Assembly: GCA_046565865.1 (NCBI GenBank)
Contig: JBKHXU010000025.1
Span: forward strand, 1-55,418
Source of the DNA: JBKHXU01 sp046565865
GTDB taxonomy: Bacteria; Pseudomonadota; Gammaproteobacteria; Acidiferrobacterales; Sulfurifustaceae
Reading direction: 5' to 3'
Length of the DNA: 55,418 nt
The translations under genes and the position numbers were made by a program. Position 1 is the first letter of the stretch; every line of letters begins with the position of its first letter. A model generated the notes under the pieces. It ran no database searches, had not been told where the DNA came from, and was given only the letters and a program-made list of their open reading frames with translations. Shown here in pieces: positions 46,401 to 54,571 of the stretch.

Positions 46401-48522
46401 GCTCGCGCTCCATCGCGCCAGCACGCGCCCGCAGACCGAGCGGCTGCACCGGTTGCTCGAGGCGCAGGCATATCGGCTGGCGTACTGGCGCGTGGCGGCG
46501 GACGAGATCAACTATCGGCGGTTTTTCGACATCAACGACCTCGCGGCGCTGCGGCAGGAGAATCCGCAGGCGTTTTTTGCCACCCACCGGTTGATCGCCA
46601 AGCTTGTCGCCGCCGGTCATGTCAACGGGTTGCGCATCGACCATCCGGACGGTTTGTACGAGCCGGTCGAGTATTACCGGCGCCTGCAGAATTTCATCAC
46701 CTCGGTCGTCACCGGCGATCCGGTGTCGGTGCGGTTGGGTACGGCGCCGGCCGAGGCGCTGTACGTCGTCACCGAAAAGATTTTGGCCGCGTACGAGCGG
46801 TTGCCGGAGGACTGGCCGGTGCACGGCACCACCGGCTACGACGTCGGCGCGCTGCTGAACGAATTTTTCGTGTATCCGGGCGGCGAGCGCGAGCTCGATC
46901 GACTTTATACCCGCTTTATCGGGCGCGAGACCGACTTCCAGGAGCTTTTGAGCGATCGCAAGCGGCTCATCATGCGCGTCGCGCTGTCAAGCGAGCTCAA
47001 CGTACTGGCCAACTATTTGAACCGCATTTCGGAGTCCGACTGGCACGCGCGCGATTTCACGCTGACGGCGCTGCGCGAGGCATTGCGCGAGGTGGTGGCG
47101 CGCTTTCCGGTGTACCGCACCTATGTCCGCAGCGAGGCGGTATCCGACGAGGACCGGCGCTATGTCGAGTGGGCGGTGGCGCAGGCACGCAATCACCATG
47201 CGGCGGCGGACGTCAGCGTGTTCGATTTCGTGCGCGCGGTGCTGTTGTTGGAAAACCTTGCGGGTCGCGACGAGGCGTACCGGCGCGCGGCGCTCGACTT
47301 CGTCATGCGCTTCCAGCAGTTCACCGCGCCGGTGATGGCGAAGGCGTTCGAGGATACGACGTTTTACATCTACAACCGTCTGGTGTCGCTCAACGAGGTC
47401 GGCGGCGATCCGCGGCGCTTCGGGTTGTCGGCGGCGGCGCTGCACGGCGCGAATCAGGATCGCGCGCGTCGCTGGCCGCATACGCTGGTGCTCACCTCGA
47501 GCCATGACAGCAAGCGCTCCGAAGACGTGCGCACGCGCATTAGCGTGTTGTCCGAAATCGCCGGCGAATGGCGCGAGCACGTGACGCGCTGGGCGCGCAT
47601 CAATCGCGGCAGGAAACGCAAGATCAACGATATCCCGGCGCCCGCGCGTAACGACGAGTATCTGCTGTATCAGACGCTGCTTGGCGCGTGGCCGCTCGAA
47701 GCGCCGGCGGACGACGATGCGCGGGCGGCGTTCTGCGAGCGCATCGAATCGTATCTGATGAAGGCCGTGCGCGAAGCGAAAATGCATACGAGCTGGATCA
47801 ATCCCAACGACGACTACGAGGCCGCGATCCGCGAGTTCGTACGCTCGGTGTTGCAGCCGTCGCGTAACTTGTTTTTGGAGGATTTTCTGCCGTTTCAGGC
47901 GCGGGTGGCGCGCTACGGTTTGTACGCCAGTTTGTCGCAGGTGCTGCTCAAGTTCACGATCCCCGGGGTGCCCGATATTTATCAAGGCAACGAACTGTGG
48001 GATTTCAGTTTGGTCGACCCGGACAATCGGCGTCCGGTCGACTACGCACGCCGCGATCGACTGCTGGCCGAAATCGAACGGATCGGCGATGCTGACCGCG
48101 CGCGCTTCGCGCGCTCGCTGCTCGATACGCTCGAAGATGGCCGCGCCAAACTGTACGTGACCTGGCGCGCGTTGACGCTGCGCCGCGCTAAGTCATCGGT
48201 ATTTCGCGACAGCGACTACGTGCCTTTGAAGGCCGACGGGCCGCTGGCCGAGCATGTATTCGCGTTCGCCCGCCGCGCCGGCGACTGGGCGGCGATTGTC
48301 GTGGCGCCGCGCTGGTTTGCGCGCCTTGGCGCGCGTGAGCCCATCGGTCCGGTGTGGGCCGGCAATGTCATCGAAGCGCCCTTGGCGGCGGGGCAGGCGT
48401 ACCGCAATATGCTGACCGGTGAGACGCTGTCGCCGACATCGCGCGACGGTGGGCAGGGACTGCGGCTCGATCAGGTCCTGGGTCGATTCCCGGTCGCCTT
48501 GTTGGTGCCGGTCGAGAACTAA
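43417..48522 (+). CDS. MalQ - TreY fusion protein
   Basis: One frame of 1701 codons joining two enzymes. Residues 1-720 are 4-alpha-glucanotransferase (GH77, MalQ): N-terminal domain DIWGNEHRVSRDTAEALARA, WGIALQLYTVRSERNWGIGD, nucleophile Asp486 (LRIDHVMGL), acid Glu534 (VIGEDLGTVP), Asp586 (STHDLPTLAGY). An Arg/Pro/Gly linker (about 722-742) leads to malto-oligosyltrehalose synthase (TreY, GH13_26): PDATYRLQFHKDFTFRDAE, IVPNHMGIGSDNAWW, LRIDHPDGLYEP, VVTEKIL, LTSSHDSKRSEDVR. The frame opens at 43246, but the TTG at 43417 overlapping the treZ stop is preferred because homology starts there. Both active sites look intact. MalQ would remake long chains for TreY. Confidence 0.93.
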   Translation: MSDASFEALLRLCDIEPSYHDIWGNEHRVSRDTAEALARAMGVDLSNGVDAAVAALDRARWTRRLDAAYVVAECDGPPTITLRLPVDTSTRPLHWRVTQENGATRAGQVNPATLPRTGSAHIDGREYAAFRYTLPEPLPLGYHTFELVDGGAPTRATLIVTPAACYLPEAVQGDKRVWGIALQLYTVRSERNWGIGDFTDLRSAIERFGERGAAVVGLNPLHALYPHNPEHISPYSPSSRLFVNVLYIDVEGVPEFAQCEAAQQQVYAREFQQRLEALRTAEYVDYAGVAAVKLPVLETLYQYFRAYHLARDSHRARAFRTFQERGGELLYRHALYEALQEHFHRADASVWGWPVWPEAYRDPAAPAVAEFAAREAARVEFYQYLQWQADLQLGAAGRRSAEIGLGVGVYQDLAVSVDRGGAETWALQALYATGASIGAPPDELALQGQDWGLPPLVPNRLRDVRYAPFIATLRANMRHAGALRIDHVMGLMRLFWVPAGKTAQDGAYVHYPFAELLGILALESHRNQCLVIGEDLGTVPNEVRRRLGPMNILSYRLFYFERTDSGEYKPPAEYPPLALAAISTHDLPTLAGYWKGEDLRARDALQLFPSDEMRHRQILARTQDRVRLLAALAREQLLPEGVSPDPAFTPDLTPALARAVHCYLARTPSKLMMVQVEDLIGEVRQVNLPGTTEAYPNWRRKLTIDLDALLGDAAVQALFDGLRHSRGPGLVGGRAPPARRRGVIPDATYRLQFHKDFTFRDAERLVPYLARLGISHCYASPYLKARPGSRHGYDIVDHNALNPEIGALDDYEQFVDALRRHNMGQVLDIVPNHMGIGSDNAWWLDVLENGAASIYADFFDIDWRPLKSELRGKVLLPVLGAPYGAALEAGELTLDFDAARGAFLVRYYDHTFPVDPGTFPDILEPELARLASALGPQHPRLLDLQSLLAAFRHLPARSERTHAKQAERHRDKEMHKRRLAELAADNAIGEYIDAQLALHRASTRPQTERLHRLLEAQAYRLAYWRVAADEINYRRFFDINDLAALRQENPQAFFATHRLIAKLVAAGHVNGLRIDHPDGLYEPVEYYRRLQNFITSVVTGDPVSVRLGTAPAEALYVVTEKILAAYERLPEDWPVHGTTGYDVGALLNEFFVYPGGERELDRLYTRFIGRETDFQELLSDRKRLIMRVALSSELNVLANYLNRISESDWHARDFTLTALREALREVVARFPVYRTYVRSEAVSDEDRRYVEWAVAQARNHHAAADVSVFDFVRAVLLLENLAGRDEAYRRAALDFVMRFQQFTAPVMAKAFEDTTFYIYNRLVSLNEVGGDPRRFGLSAAALHGANQDRARRWPHTLVLTSSHDSKRSEDVRTRISVLSEIAGEWREHVTRWARINRGRKRKINDIPAPARNDEYLLYQTLLGAWPLEAPADDDARAAFCERIESYLMKAVREAKMHTSWINPNDDYEAAIREFVRSVLQPSRNLFLEDFLPFQARVARYGLYASLSQVLLKFTIPGVPDIYQGNELWDFSLVDPDNRRPVDYARRDRLLAEIERIGDADRARFARSLLDTLEDGRAKLYVTWRALTLRRAKSSVFRDSDYVPLKADGPLAEHVFAFARRAGDWAAIVVAPRWFARLGAREPIGPVWAGNVIEAPLAAGQAYRNMLTGETLSPTSRDGGQGLRLDQVLGRFPVALLVPVEN

Positions 48523-48547
48523 CGACAACGAACTGGAGACGCAGAGC

Positions 48548-49390
48548 ATGCGATATCTGGCGCTTCTGCTGCTGTTGCTTAGCCCCACGATCCGCGCCGA
48601 CGCCGAGAGCGCCTGGTGGTGGGACAAGGATTGGTGGTTCGACGGCAAGCTGCCGCCGCCGACGAACGTCGCGGTCGAGTCGCGCCAGCTTTCCTATAAG
48701 GTCGGCGACGTCGAGGTACCCGTTACCGTGATCCGGCCGAAAGATAAGAAACGCTATCCCGGGGTGTTGTTCGTGCACGGACGGCGCGGCTGGGACGATC
48801 TGGTGGCGCTGCATGCGACGCGCGTGGCGGCGCGCGGCTTCGTGGTGTACGCGCCGGATTTGTATACCGGGCGCTTCATCCCGAAGAACCCGATCGAGCA
48901 CGACTACGTGCTCGAAGACGATCTCAACGCCGGGCTCAATGCATTTCTCACGTTGCCGGATATCCAGGGCAAGAAGGTCTGCGCCTATTCGCACACGCGT
49001 GGCGGCTACTACACGCTGAAGCTGGCGGTGACCAAGGGCCGGCAGAAAGACGCGCTCGCCTGTTACGTCTCGTACTATCCCCATTGGCAGGACCCGAACG
49101 CACCCGAGGCGCTGCAGGTGTATCAGTACGCGCCGGAGATCAATGATTTCGATCTGCCGGCGTTGGTGTTCGTCGGTGAGCAGGAGCAGTACCAGCGCAA
49201 GCGCGTCATCGACTCTTCGGTGGACGCGCTGCGGCAGCGGGGACGGGCGATTACCTACGTGGTCTATCCCGGCGTCGGGCGCGGATTCGATTTCCGCCCG
49301 CCGACCGTGCGCACGTTCGCCGACGATCTCGCGTCGAAGGACGCCATCGCACGGGCGGCGCGGTTCATGCACGAAAAACTCGGGCGCTGA
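48548..49390 (+). CDS. Exported dienelactone-hydrolase-like protein with altered triad
   Basis: 280-aa alpha/beta-hydrolase of the dienelactone hydrolase type with a signal peptide (LALLLLLLSPTIRADA). Fold motifs are PGVLFVHGRRGWDD (about 71-84), VVYAPDLYTGRF and ALVFVGEQEQY. At the three catalytic positions it has Thr150 in SHTRGG (normally Cys in GxCxGG), Glu213 in GEQE (normally Asp) and Arg245 in YPGVGRGF (normally His), so normal hydrolase chemistry is unlikely. It may be a binding protein or use other chemistry. A good GGAGA precedes ATG 48548. It follows the glucan operon by 25 bases and may belong to its transcript. Confidence 0.8.
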   Translation: MRYLALLLLLLSPTIRADAESAWWWDKDWWFDGKLPPPTNVAVESRQLSYKVGDVEVPVTVIRPKDKKRYPGVLFVHGRRGWDDLVALHATRVAARGFVVYAPDLYTGRFIPKNPIEHDYVLEDDLNAGLNAFLTLPDIQGKKVCAYSHTRGGYYTLKLAVTKGRQKDALACYVSYYPHWQDPNAPEALQVYQYAPEINDFDLPALVFVGEQEQYQRKRVIDSSVDALRQRGRAITYVVYPGVGRGFDFRPPTVRTFADDLASKDAIARAARFMHEKLGR

Positions 49391-49445
49391 GCCGCGGATA
49401 TGCGGCGAGCGAGTTGCAAAACGCCATGGATGGCGTTTGGAACCG

Positions 49446-52412
49446 CTACAGCGGGCACATCTGCGGCTGGCCGGCGTTTTCGGCGATCGCTTTACACGGC
49501 AGCGACACGTCCGGTCGGCCGAGGTGATAGCCTTGCGCGTAGTCGACGCCGAACTGCACCAACAGCTGGAACGACGCCTCGTTCTCCACGAACTCCGCCA
49601 CGGTTTTTTTACCGAGCGCGTGGGCGATGTCGTTCATGGCGCGTACCATCGCTTGATCGACCGAACTGGTCGCCAGGTTCTTCACGAAGCGGCCGTCGAT
49701 CTTCACCTCGTCCACCGGCAGATCTTTTAAGTAGGCGAACGACGACATGCCGGAACCGAAGTCGTCGAGTGCCGTGCGGCACCCCATTTCGCGCAGGCGG
49801 CTCAGAAACAACTGCGCGGCGGCCATGTCGGCGATGGCGACGGTCTCGGTGACCTCAAACGTCAACGCCGAGGGCTCCAGGCCCGTTTGCCACAGTTTCT
49901 GTTGAATCAGGTCGCACACGCTGAGCTGAGTGAGCGTTTGACCCGACAGGTTCACGGCGTAGCGCAGATTCGGCAACGTCTGCCGTTGTTGCTTCAAGGT
50001 CTCGATGGCGTTGATCACTACCCAGCGGTCGATGTCCACCGACAGCCCGAAGCGTTCCGCGGACGGTAGAAAGCCGGACGGCATGATGAGTTGATCGGTT
50101 TCATCGAGCATGCGGATCAGCACCTCGTATGCCTCGACGTCGCGATTGCGGGTATTGACGATCGGCTGACACGCGAGCGCGAAGCGATTGTTCTCGAGCG
50201 CGTGCTTGATGCGCCGCGACCAGCCCATGTCGACCGTCATCGCGGCCACGCTGTCGGCGTCGGTCGCTTGGAACCGATGCACCTGGTTGCGGCCGTTGCG
50301 CTTGGCCAGATGGCAGGCGATGTCGGCCTGCGACAGCGCCTCTTCCGCGGACGTCGTTTGCTGGCCGATCGCAGCAACGCCGATGGAGCAGCCGATGTCG
50401 ACCTGGCCGCCTTCGTGTCGAAAGCCGTATCCCGCAAGCTTCTTGCGAAACGATTCGGCCGCCTGCGCCGCCAACTCCGGCGTGGTGTCGTACAGCAATA
50501 CCGTGAATTCGTCGCCGCCGAAGCGCGCGATCAGATCGCTCTTGCGCGCGCGCTTGTGCAGAATACCGGCCACCTCCATCAGCAACCGGTCGCCCGCGGC
50601 ATGGCCCAGGGTGTCGTTCACGTACTTGAAATTGTCGAGATCGATATAGAGCAGGGCGCAGCTCAGGTTGCCGTTGCGGCGCGCGCGCTCGACCACGCGC
50701 TCGAGTTCCTGCTGGAAGTATGTACGGTTGTAGAGGCCGGTCAGACCGTCGTGTTCGGCCATGGCCTTCAGGTGCTCGACCATCGCCTTGCGTTCACTGA
50801 TGTCGGCGACCAGCCCGGTGTACAGCGATTGGCCTTCGAGCGCGATCTTGCTGATCTTGAGCGCCATGGCGAACGTGGTGCCGTCCTTATGGCGTCCGAT
50901 AACTTCCCCTTCGTGACCGATTAGTCGCTGGATCTCGGTGCGCATGAAGTGGCGCGCGTAGTCGTTGCGTTTCTCGCCGTTGATCGGCACGATCAAGAGC
51001 CCGATATCCTTACCCACGATCTCGCGTTCGCTGAAACCAAACAGGCGCTCGGCCGCCTTGTTGAAGCGCTCGATGACGCCGTTGGCGTCGAAGGTGACGA
51101 TGCCCTCGGCGGCGTTGTCGAGAATGGTTTCGAGCCGCTGTTGGCGCGAACGCACCTGCTCGCGCATGTGCGCGAACGCCGCCACCAGGTCCTGCGTTTC
51201 GCTGGTGGCGGCCTGGGGCAATGTCACGTTCGCGTCGCCCGCGGCCTCGGCGCGCAGTGCCGCGGCGAGAACACCGACCGGACGGCGCACGCTGTATTCG
51301 AACCCAAGGAAGCCGATGACGCTGACGACGACGGCCAGCGCGGTCAACAGCCAAATCGCGTGCGACAGTTGGCCGGCGATAGCGCGCAGCGCCGTCACGT
51401 CGCTCGCCGAGTAGCTCTCGATCTCGGCCTCGAGCGCGCGCAGACTAGACCACACCTGCTGTGACAACGGCTGGATCGTGTCGCGCAACAACGGCGTGTC
51501 GGCGCGCCAGCGCTCGGAGGTGTAAATCGCCTCGACGTCCTTGTAGACGCGCAGCCAGTCGCGATGCGACTGCTGCATGACGCGCAGCGATTCCGACCCC
51601 TGCAAGCCGAGCGCGCCGCGGCGTTCGAATTCCGCGAGCGCCTTCAGTGCACGATTGACACCATCGGCGTACAGCGCCATGTTCTCGGCTTGGGCGCGCA
51701 TGGCCTGGTAGGGTTCGCCGAAAATGCCGAAGCGGTTGGCGACCCAGAGCCGGAACGCGCCGACCATTTGTGTCGACTGATACCGCGCCTCGGCGAACGC
51801 GCGATATATCTCCGCCTGCTCCGATGTGACGGGACCGTCGAACGCCTCGTCCATGGCAAGCGAGGCCGCGGTATTGAAGCGCGACTGCGCGGGCAGCATG
51901 CGATCCAGCATCACCGGCATCGCCGGAAACAACTGTTCCGGCGTCGTCCGCATCACGGTCAGGCGCTGGATGTGCGCTTGCAGTTGCGCGACTTCATCGC
52001 GCAGACGCGAAACCAGGATGTGCGCGCTCTCGGTTTGGTGCACCCAGGGATTTTCGGCCAATGTAACCGTGGTCGTTGCTACGCGCTTGAGGTCGGCCTC
52101 GAGCCGCGCGCGTTCTTGTCGGTTCGGGGTCAACAGAAAATCGTTTAGCGAACTCTCGGCGCGCCAGATGTCGTCGGTGAACTGGCGCAAGGTCTGACGG
52201 ATCGCCATTCGTTCGAGCGCATTGGCGTCGTGCTGGGTCGACCCCTCGCGCACCTGGCGGTCCGCGACCCACGCCGCGGCCGACAGCAATGTGGTGAACG
52301 CCAAGGTGGCATAAAGATAGCGCCCACGCAGGCTGCTCCAACCGATGCGGTCGGCGAACGTCCGGCGGCGAACCGGGTCCGAGCGCGACGCGGCCTTGTG
52401 ACCGATATTCAT
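49446..52412 (-). CDS. Membrane GGDEF-EAL c-di-GMP protein
   Basis: 988-aa inner-membrane signalling protein. Two membrane helices (about 30-50 and 352-372) flank a 300-residue helical periplasmic sensor region. A HAMP-like linker, PAS domain (about 425-540), GGDEF domain and EAL domain follow. The cyclase motif is intact GGDEF (632-636) with an RKSD inhibition site five residues earlier. The phosphodiesterase has Glu763 (EVL in place of EAL), Asn821, Glu853 (FEVTETV), DDFGSGMSS (883) and Lys904, so both activities are plausible. A 38-residue upstream extension (to 52526) lacks family support. Divergent from dsbC. Confidence 0.92.
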   Translation of the reverse strand: MNIGHKAASRSDPVRRRTFADRIGWSSLRGRYLYATLAFTTLLSAAAWVADRQVREGSTQHDANALERMAIRQTLRQFTDDIWRAESSLNDFLLTPNRQERARLEADLKRVATTTVTLAENPWVHQTESAHILVSRLRDEVAQLQAHIQRLTVMRTTPEQLFPAMPVMLDRMLPAQSRFNTAASLAMDEAFDGPVTSEQAEIYRAFAEARYQSTQMVGAFRLWVANRFGIFGEPYQAMRAQAENMALYADGVNRALKALAEFERRGALGLQGSESLRVMQQSHRDWLRVYKDVEAIYTSERWRADTPLLRDTIQPLSQQVWSSLRALEAEIESYSASDVTALRAIAGQLSHAIWLLTALAVVVSVIGFLGFEYSVRRPVGVLAAALRAEAAGDANVTLPQAATSETQDLVAAFAHMREQVRSRQQRLETILDNAAEGIVTFDANGVIERFNKAAERLFGFSEREIVGKDIGLLIVPINGEKRNDYARHFMRTEIQRLIGHEGEVIGRHKDGTTFAMALKISKIALEGQSLYTGLVADISERKAMVEHLKAMAEHDGLTGLYNRTYFQQELERVVERARRNGNLSCALLYIDLDNFKYVNDTLGHAAGDRLLMEVAGILHKRARKSDLIARFGGDEFTVLLYDTTPELAAQAAESFRKKLAGYGFRHEGGQVDIGCSIGVAAIGQQTTSAEEALSQADIACHLAKRNGRNQVHRFQATDADSVAAMTVDMGWSRRIKHALENNRFALACQPIVNTRNRDVEAYEVLIRMLDETDQLIMPSGFLPSAERFGLSVDIDRWVVINAIETLKQQRQTLPNLRYAVNLSGQTLTQLSVCDLIQQKLWQTGLEPSALTFEVTETVAIADMAAAQLFLSRLREMGCRTALDDFGSGMSSFAYLKDLPVDEVKIDGRFVKNLATSSVDQAMVRAMNDIAHALGKKTVAEFVENEASFQLLVQFGVDYAQGYHLGRPDVSLPCKAIAENAGQPQMCPL

Positions 52413-52658
52413 CGAGATAACACAGCCTCTTATACCCGCTGATTCGACTATAGTGCATAAACCGTACCGCCCGTTTGGGGCACAGTCCGGTTTGTCGCAG
52501 CAACCGATTGTTCGTGAACGAAACACTGACCGGCGGCGTAACCCGGCGCATGGCCGGTTGCGGCGGCTGGCCGCGGCGATGGCGCCCCAGTATCATCCGT
52601 GCCGGATCGAGCAGGGTGCCCCTCCGGGCGCTCGCCTAAGCATTCCATGAGGATTTCA

Positions 52659-53396
52659 ATGCGTAAGCTGCTTCTTGCTATTTTTACGACCGGCTGGGCG
52701 TCGACCCCGGCCCTGGCCGCGGCCCCGGACGCCGCTTTGAAGGAACAGATCGAACGGGCATTGCCCAATACCACCGTCCATGCCGTGCGGCCGACGGCGA
52801 TCGCCGGCTTCTACGAGGTCGAAGTCGAGAATCAGCTGGTATATGTCAGCGCCGACGGCAAGTACCTGCTGCTCGGGGACGTGGTTGATCTCGGTACTCG
52901 CACCAATCTCACCGAGGCCTGGCGCGAAAAGACCGCGAGTCGGCTGCTCGATGAGATGGGCGATAAACAGATGATCGTGATGGGGCCGACCAAGCCAAAG
53001 CGGACCATCACCGTGTTCACCGACGTCGATTGTCCGTACTGCGCCAAGCTGCACCGCGAGGTGCCGCAGCTTACCAAGCAGGGCGTGAAGGTGCGTTATC
53101 TGTTGTTCCCGCGCGGCGGGGTCGGCTCCGAGACCTATCGGCGCTCGGTCGCGGTTTGGTGTGCGGCCGATCGCGTGAAGGCGGTCGGCATCGCCAAGGA
53201 GCGCGGCAAGCTCGATATGAAGACTTGCGACAATCCCGTCGACGCGCACTACAAGCTCGGTGAGCGCCTGGGCGTGGGCGGAACGCCGACGATCTATCTC
53301 GACGACGGTAAGAAACTGGGCGGGTATGTCCCCGCGCCGCAGCTACTCGCTATACTGGGGCTAAGTAACACGCCCGCGGTATCGCATGCCCGTTAA
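52659..53396 (+). CDS. dsbC: Thiol:disulfide interchange protein DsbC
   Basis: Periplasmic disulfide isomerase, 245 aa. A signal peptide (MRKLLLAIFTTGWASTPALA) is followed by the N-terminal dimerisation domain (AALKEQIERALPNTTVHAVR; ISADG-like YVSADGKYLLLGDVVDL) and a thioredoxin domain with active site CPYC (VDCPYCAKLHREV) and cis-Pro loop GVGGTPTIY. A further Cys pair (VWCAAD and KTCDNP) matches the structural disulfide of DsbC. Start chosen at ATG 52659, with GAGG 7-8 bases upstream; an in-frame ATG at 52647 lacks one. Its end overlaps the next gene by 11 bases. Confidence 0.93.
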   Translation: MRKLLLAIFTTGWASTPALAAAPDAALKEQIERALPNTTVHAVRPTAIAGFYEVEVENQLVYVSADGKYLLLGDVVDLGTRTNLTEAWREKTASRLLDEMGDKQMIVMGPTKPKRTITVFTDVDCPYCAKLHREVPQLTKQGVKVRYLLFPRGGVGSETYRRSVAVWCAADRVKAVGIAKERGKLDMKTCDNPVDAHYKLGERLGVGGTPTIYLDDGKKLGGYVPAPQLLAILGLSNTPAVSHAR

Positions 53397-54546
53397 ACGG
53401 GGATCCCGATTTAGCGATTCATCCGCCGTATCGCCCGGCCTAGAACCCGTGCTGCACAGCGCGCGGGATACCGGGCACGATCTCGACCGGCTCAAGCGCC
53501 AGTTGCGCGACAACGAGCGTATCTGGGCCGGTTTTCGCCGCATCGAAATTCAAATGATTGGGGCGCAGACGCTGCGTGAGTTGATCGGCGTGCTGACGAC
53601 TGAATTCCCGCGTACGTTTCCGCGCGTCGATTGTGTGACGCTTGCTTGCTTCGACCCCGAGTACGAATTGACGCGCATGCTGGACGCCGCGCCGGGCGAG
53701 GGCGCGAGCCCGGACACGACCGTCGTCAGCCGCTTCACCACAGTCTCGTACGACTCCTTGATGCGCCTGTTTCCGGCACACAAACCCGTGCTCGGCCCGT
53801 GTCGCGACGAGTTGCGTGCGCTGCTGTTCGCCGGCTATCGCGGACCGCTGGCGTCGGTGGCGCTGGCGCCATTGGTGCTGCGCAACCAGCTCATCGGCGC
53901 ACTGAATCAGGGCAGCCGCGACATCGCGCATTTCGCGCCGGACACGGCCACGGATTTGCTCGAACACCTGGCGGCGGTCGCGGCGATGTGTATCGACAAC
54001 GTCGTGAATCGCGAACGGTTGCGGCTGTACGGCCTCATGGACCCGCTCACCGGCATCGCCAATCGGCGCTTCTTCGAGCGCCGCTTGGGGGAGGAGATCG
54101 AACGCTGGTTCCGGCGCGTCGAGCCGCTGACGTGCATGCTGGTCGACGTCGACCATTTCAAGGCGGTCAACGACCGATACGGGCATCAAATCGGCGACCG
54201 CGTGTTGCAGGAGGTCGCCGCGCTGCTCGGGCGCGACCTGCGCGCGGCGGATATGCTCGCCCGCTACGGCGGCGAGGAATTCGTGCTGCTATTGCCGAAC
54301 GCCACCGCCGCGCAGGCGACGACGATCGCCCAGCGCATCTGCGCGCATGTCGCACGCCACCGTTTTCGCGACGGCGATCCCTCGCTCGCCGTGACCGTCA
54401 GCATCGGCGTCGCCTGTCTCGATGCCGACAGCGAGCTCGATGGCGACGCCCCCGGCATCTGGTTGCTGCAACAGGCGGATGCGGCGCTCTATCGCGCCAA
54501 GCAGGAAGGGCGCAATCGTGTGATCTTGGCGGCGCGGCCGCGCTAG
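53386..54546 (+). CDS. GAF/DUF484-like diguanylate cyclase
   Basis: Soluble 386-aa c-di-GMP synthase. An N-terminal helical and GAF-like sensory region (about 30-205; ASVALAPLVLRNQLIGALNQ, resembling DUF484) precedes a GGDEF domain opening LMDPLTGIANRRFFERRL. The active site is RYGGEEF, and an inhibitory RAAD lies five residues before it, so product inhibition is likely. No membrane segments. The start overlaps the end of dsbC by 11 bases, making the two a coupled pair and hinting that envelope redox state and signalling are coexpressed, though a functional link is not shown. Confidence 0.92.
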   Translation: MPVKRGSRFSDSSAVSPGLEPVLHSARDTGHDLDRLKRQLRDNERIWAGFRRIEIQMIGAQTLRELIGVLTTEFPRTFPRVDCVTLACFDPEYELTRMLDAAPGEGASPDTTVVSRFTTVSYDSLMRLFPAHKPVLGPCRDELRALLFAGYRGPLASVALAPLVLRNQLIGALNQGSRDIAHFAPDTATDLLEHLAAVAAMCIDNVVNRERLRLYGLMDPLTGIANRRFFERRLGEEIERWFRRVEPLTCMLVDVDHFKAVNDRYGHQIGDRVLQEVAALLGRDLRAADMLARYGGEEFVLLLPNATAAQATTIAQRICAHVARHRFRDGDPSLAVTVSIGVACLDADSELDGDAPGIWLLQQADAALYRAKQEGRNRVILAARPR

Positions 54547-54571
54547 CAGTTGAGCGCGATGCGCCGCGCTG

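Noticed and set aside
52413..52526. N-terminal extension of the GGDEF-EAL protein
   Set aside because: Cys-rich sequence unlike a membrane-protein N-terminus. The ATG at 52412 starts just before the basic region and first membrane helix.
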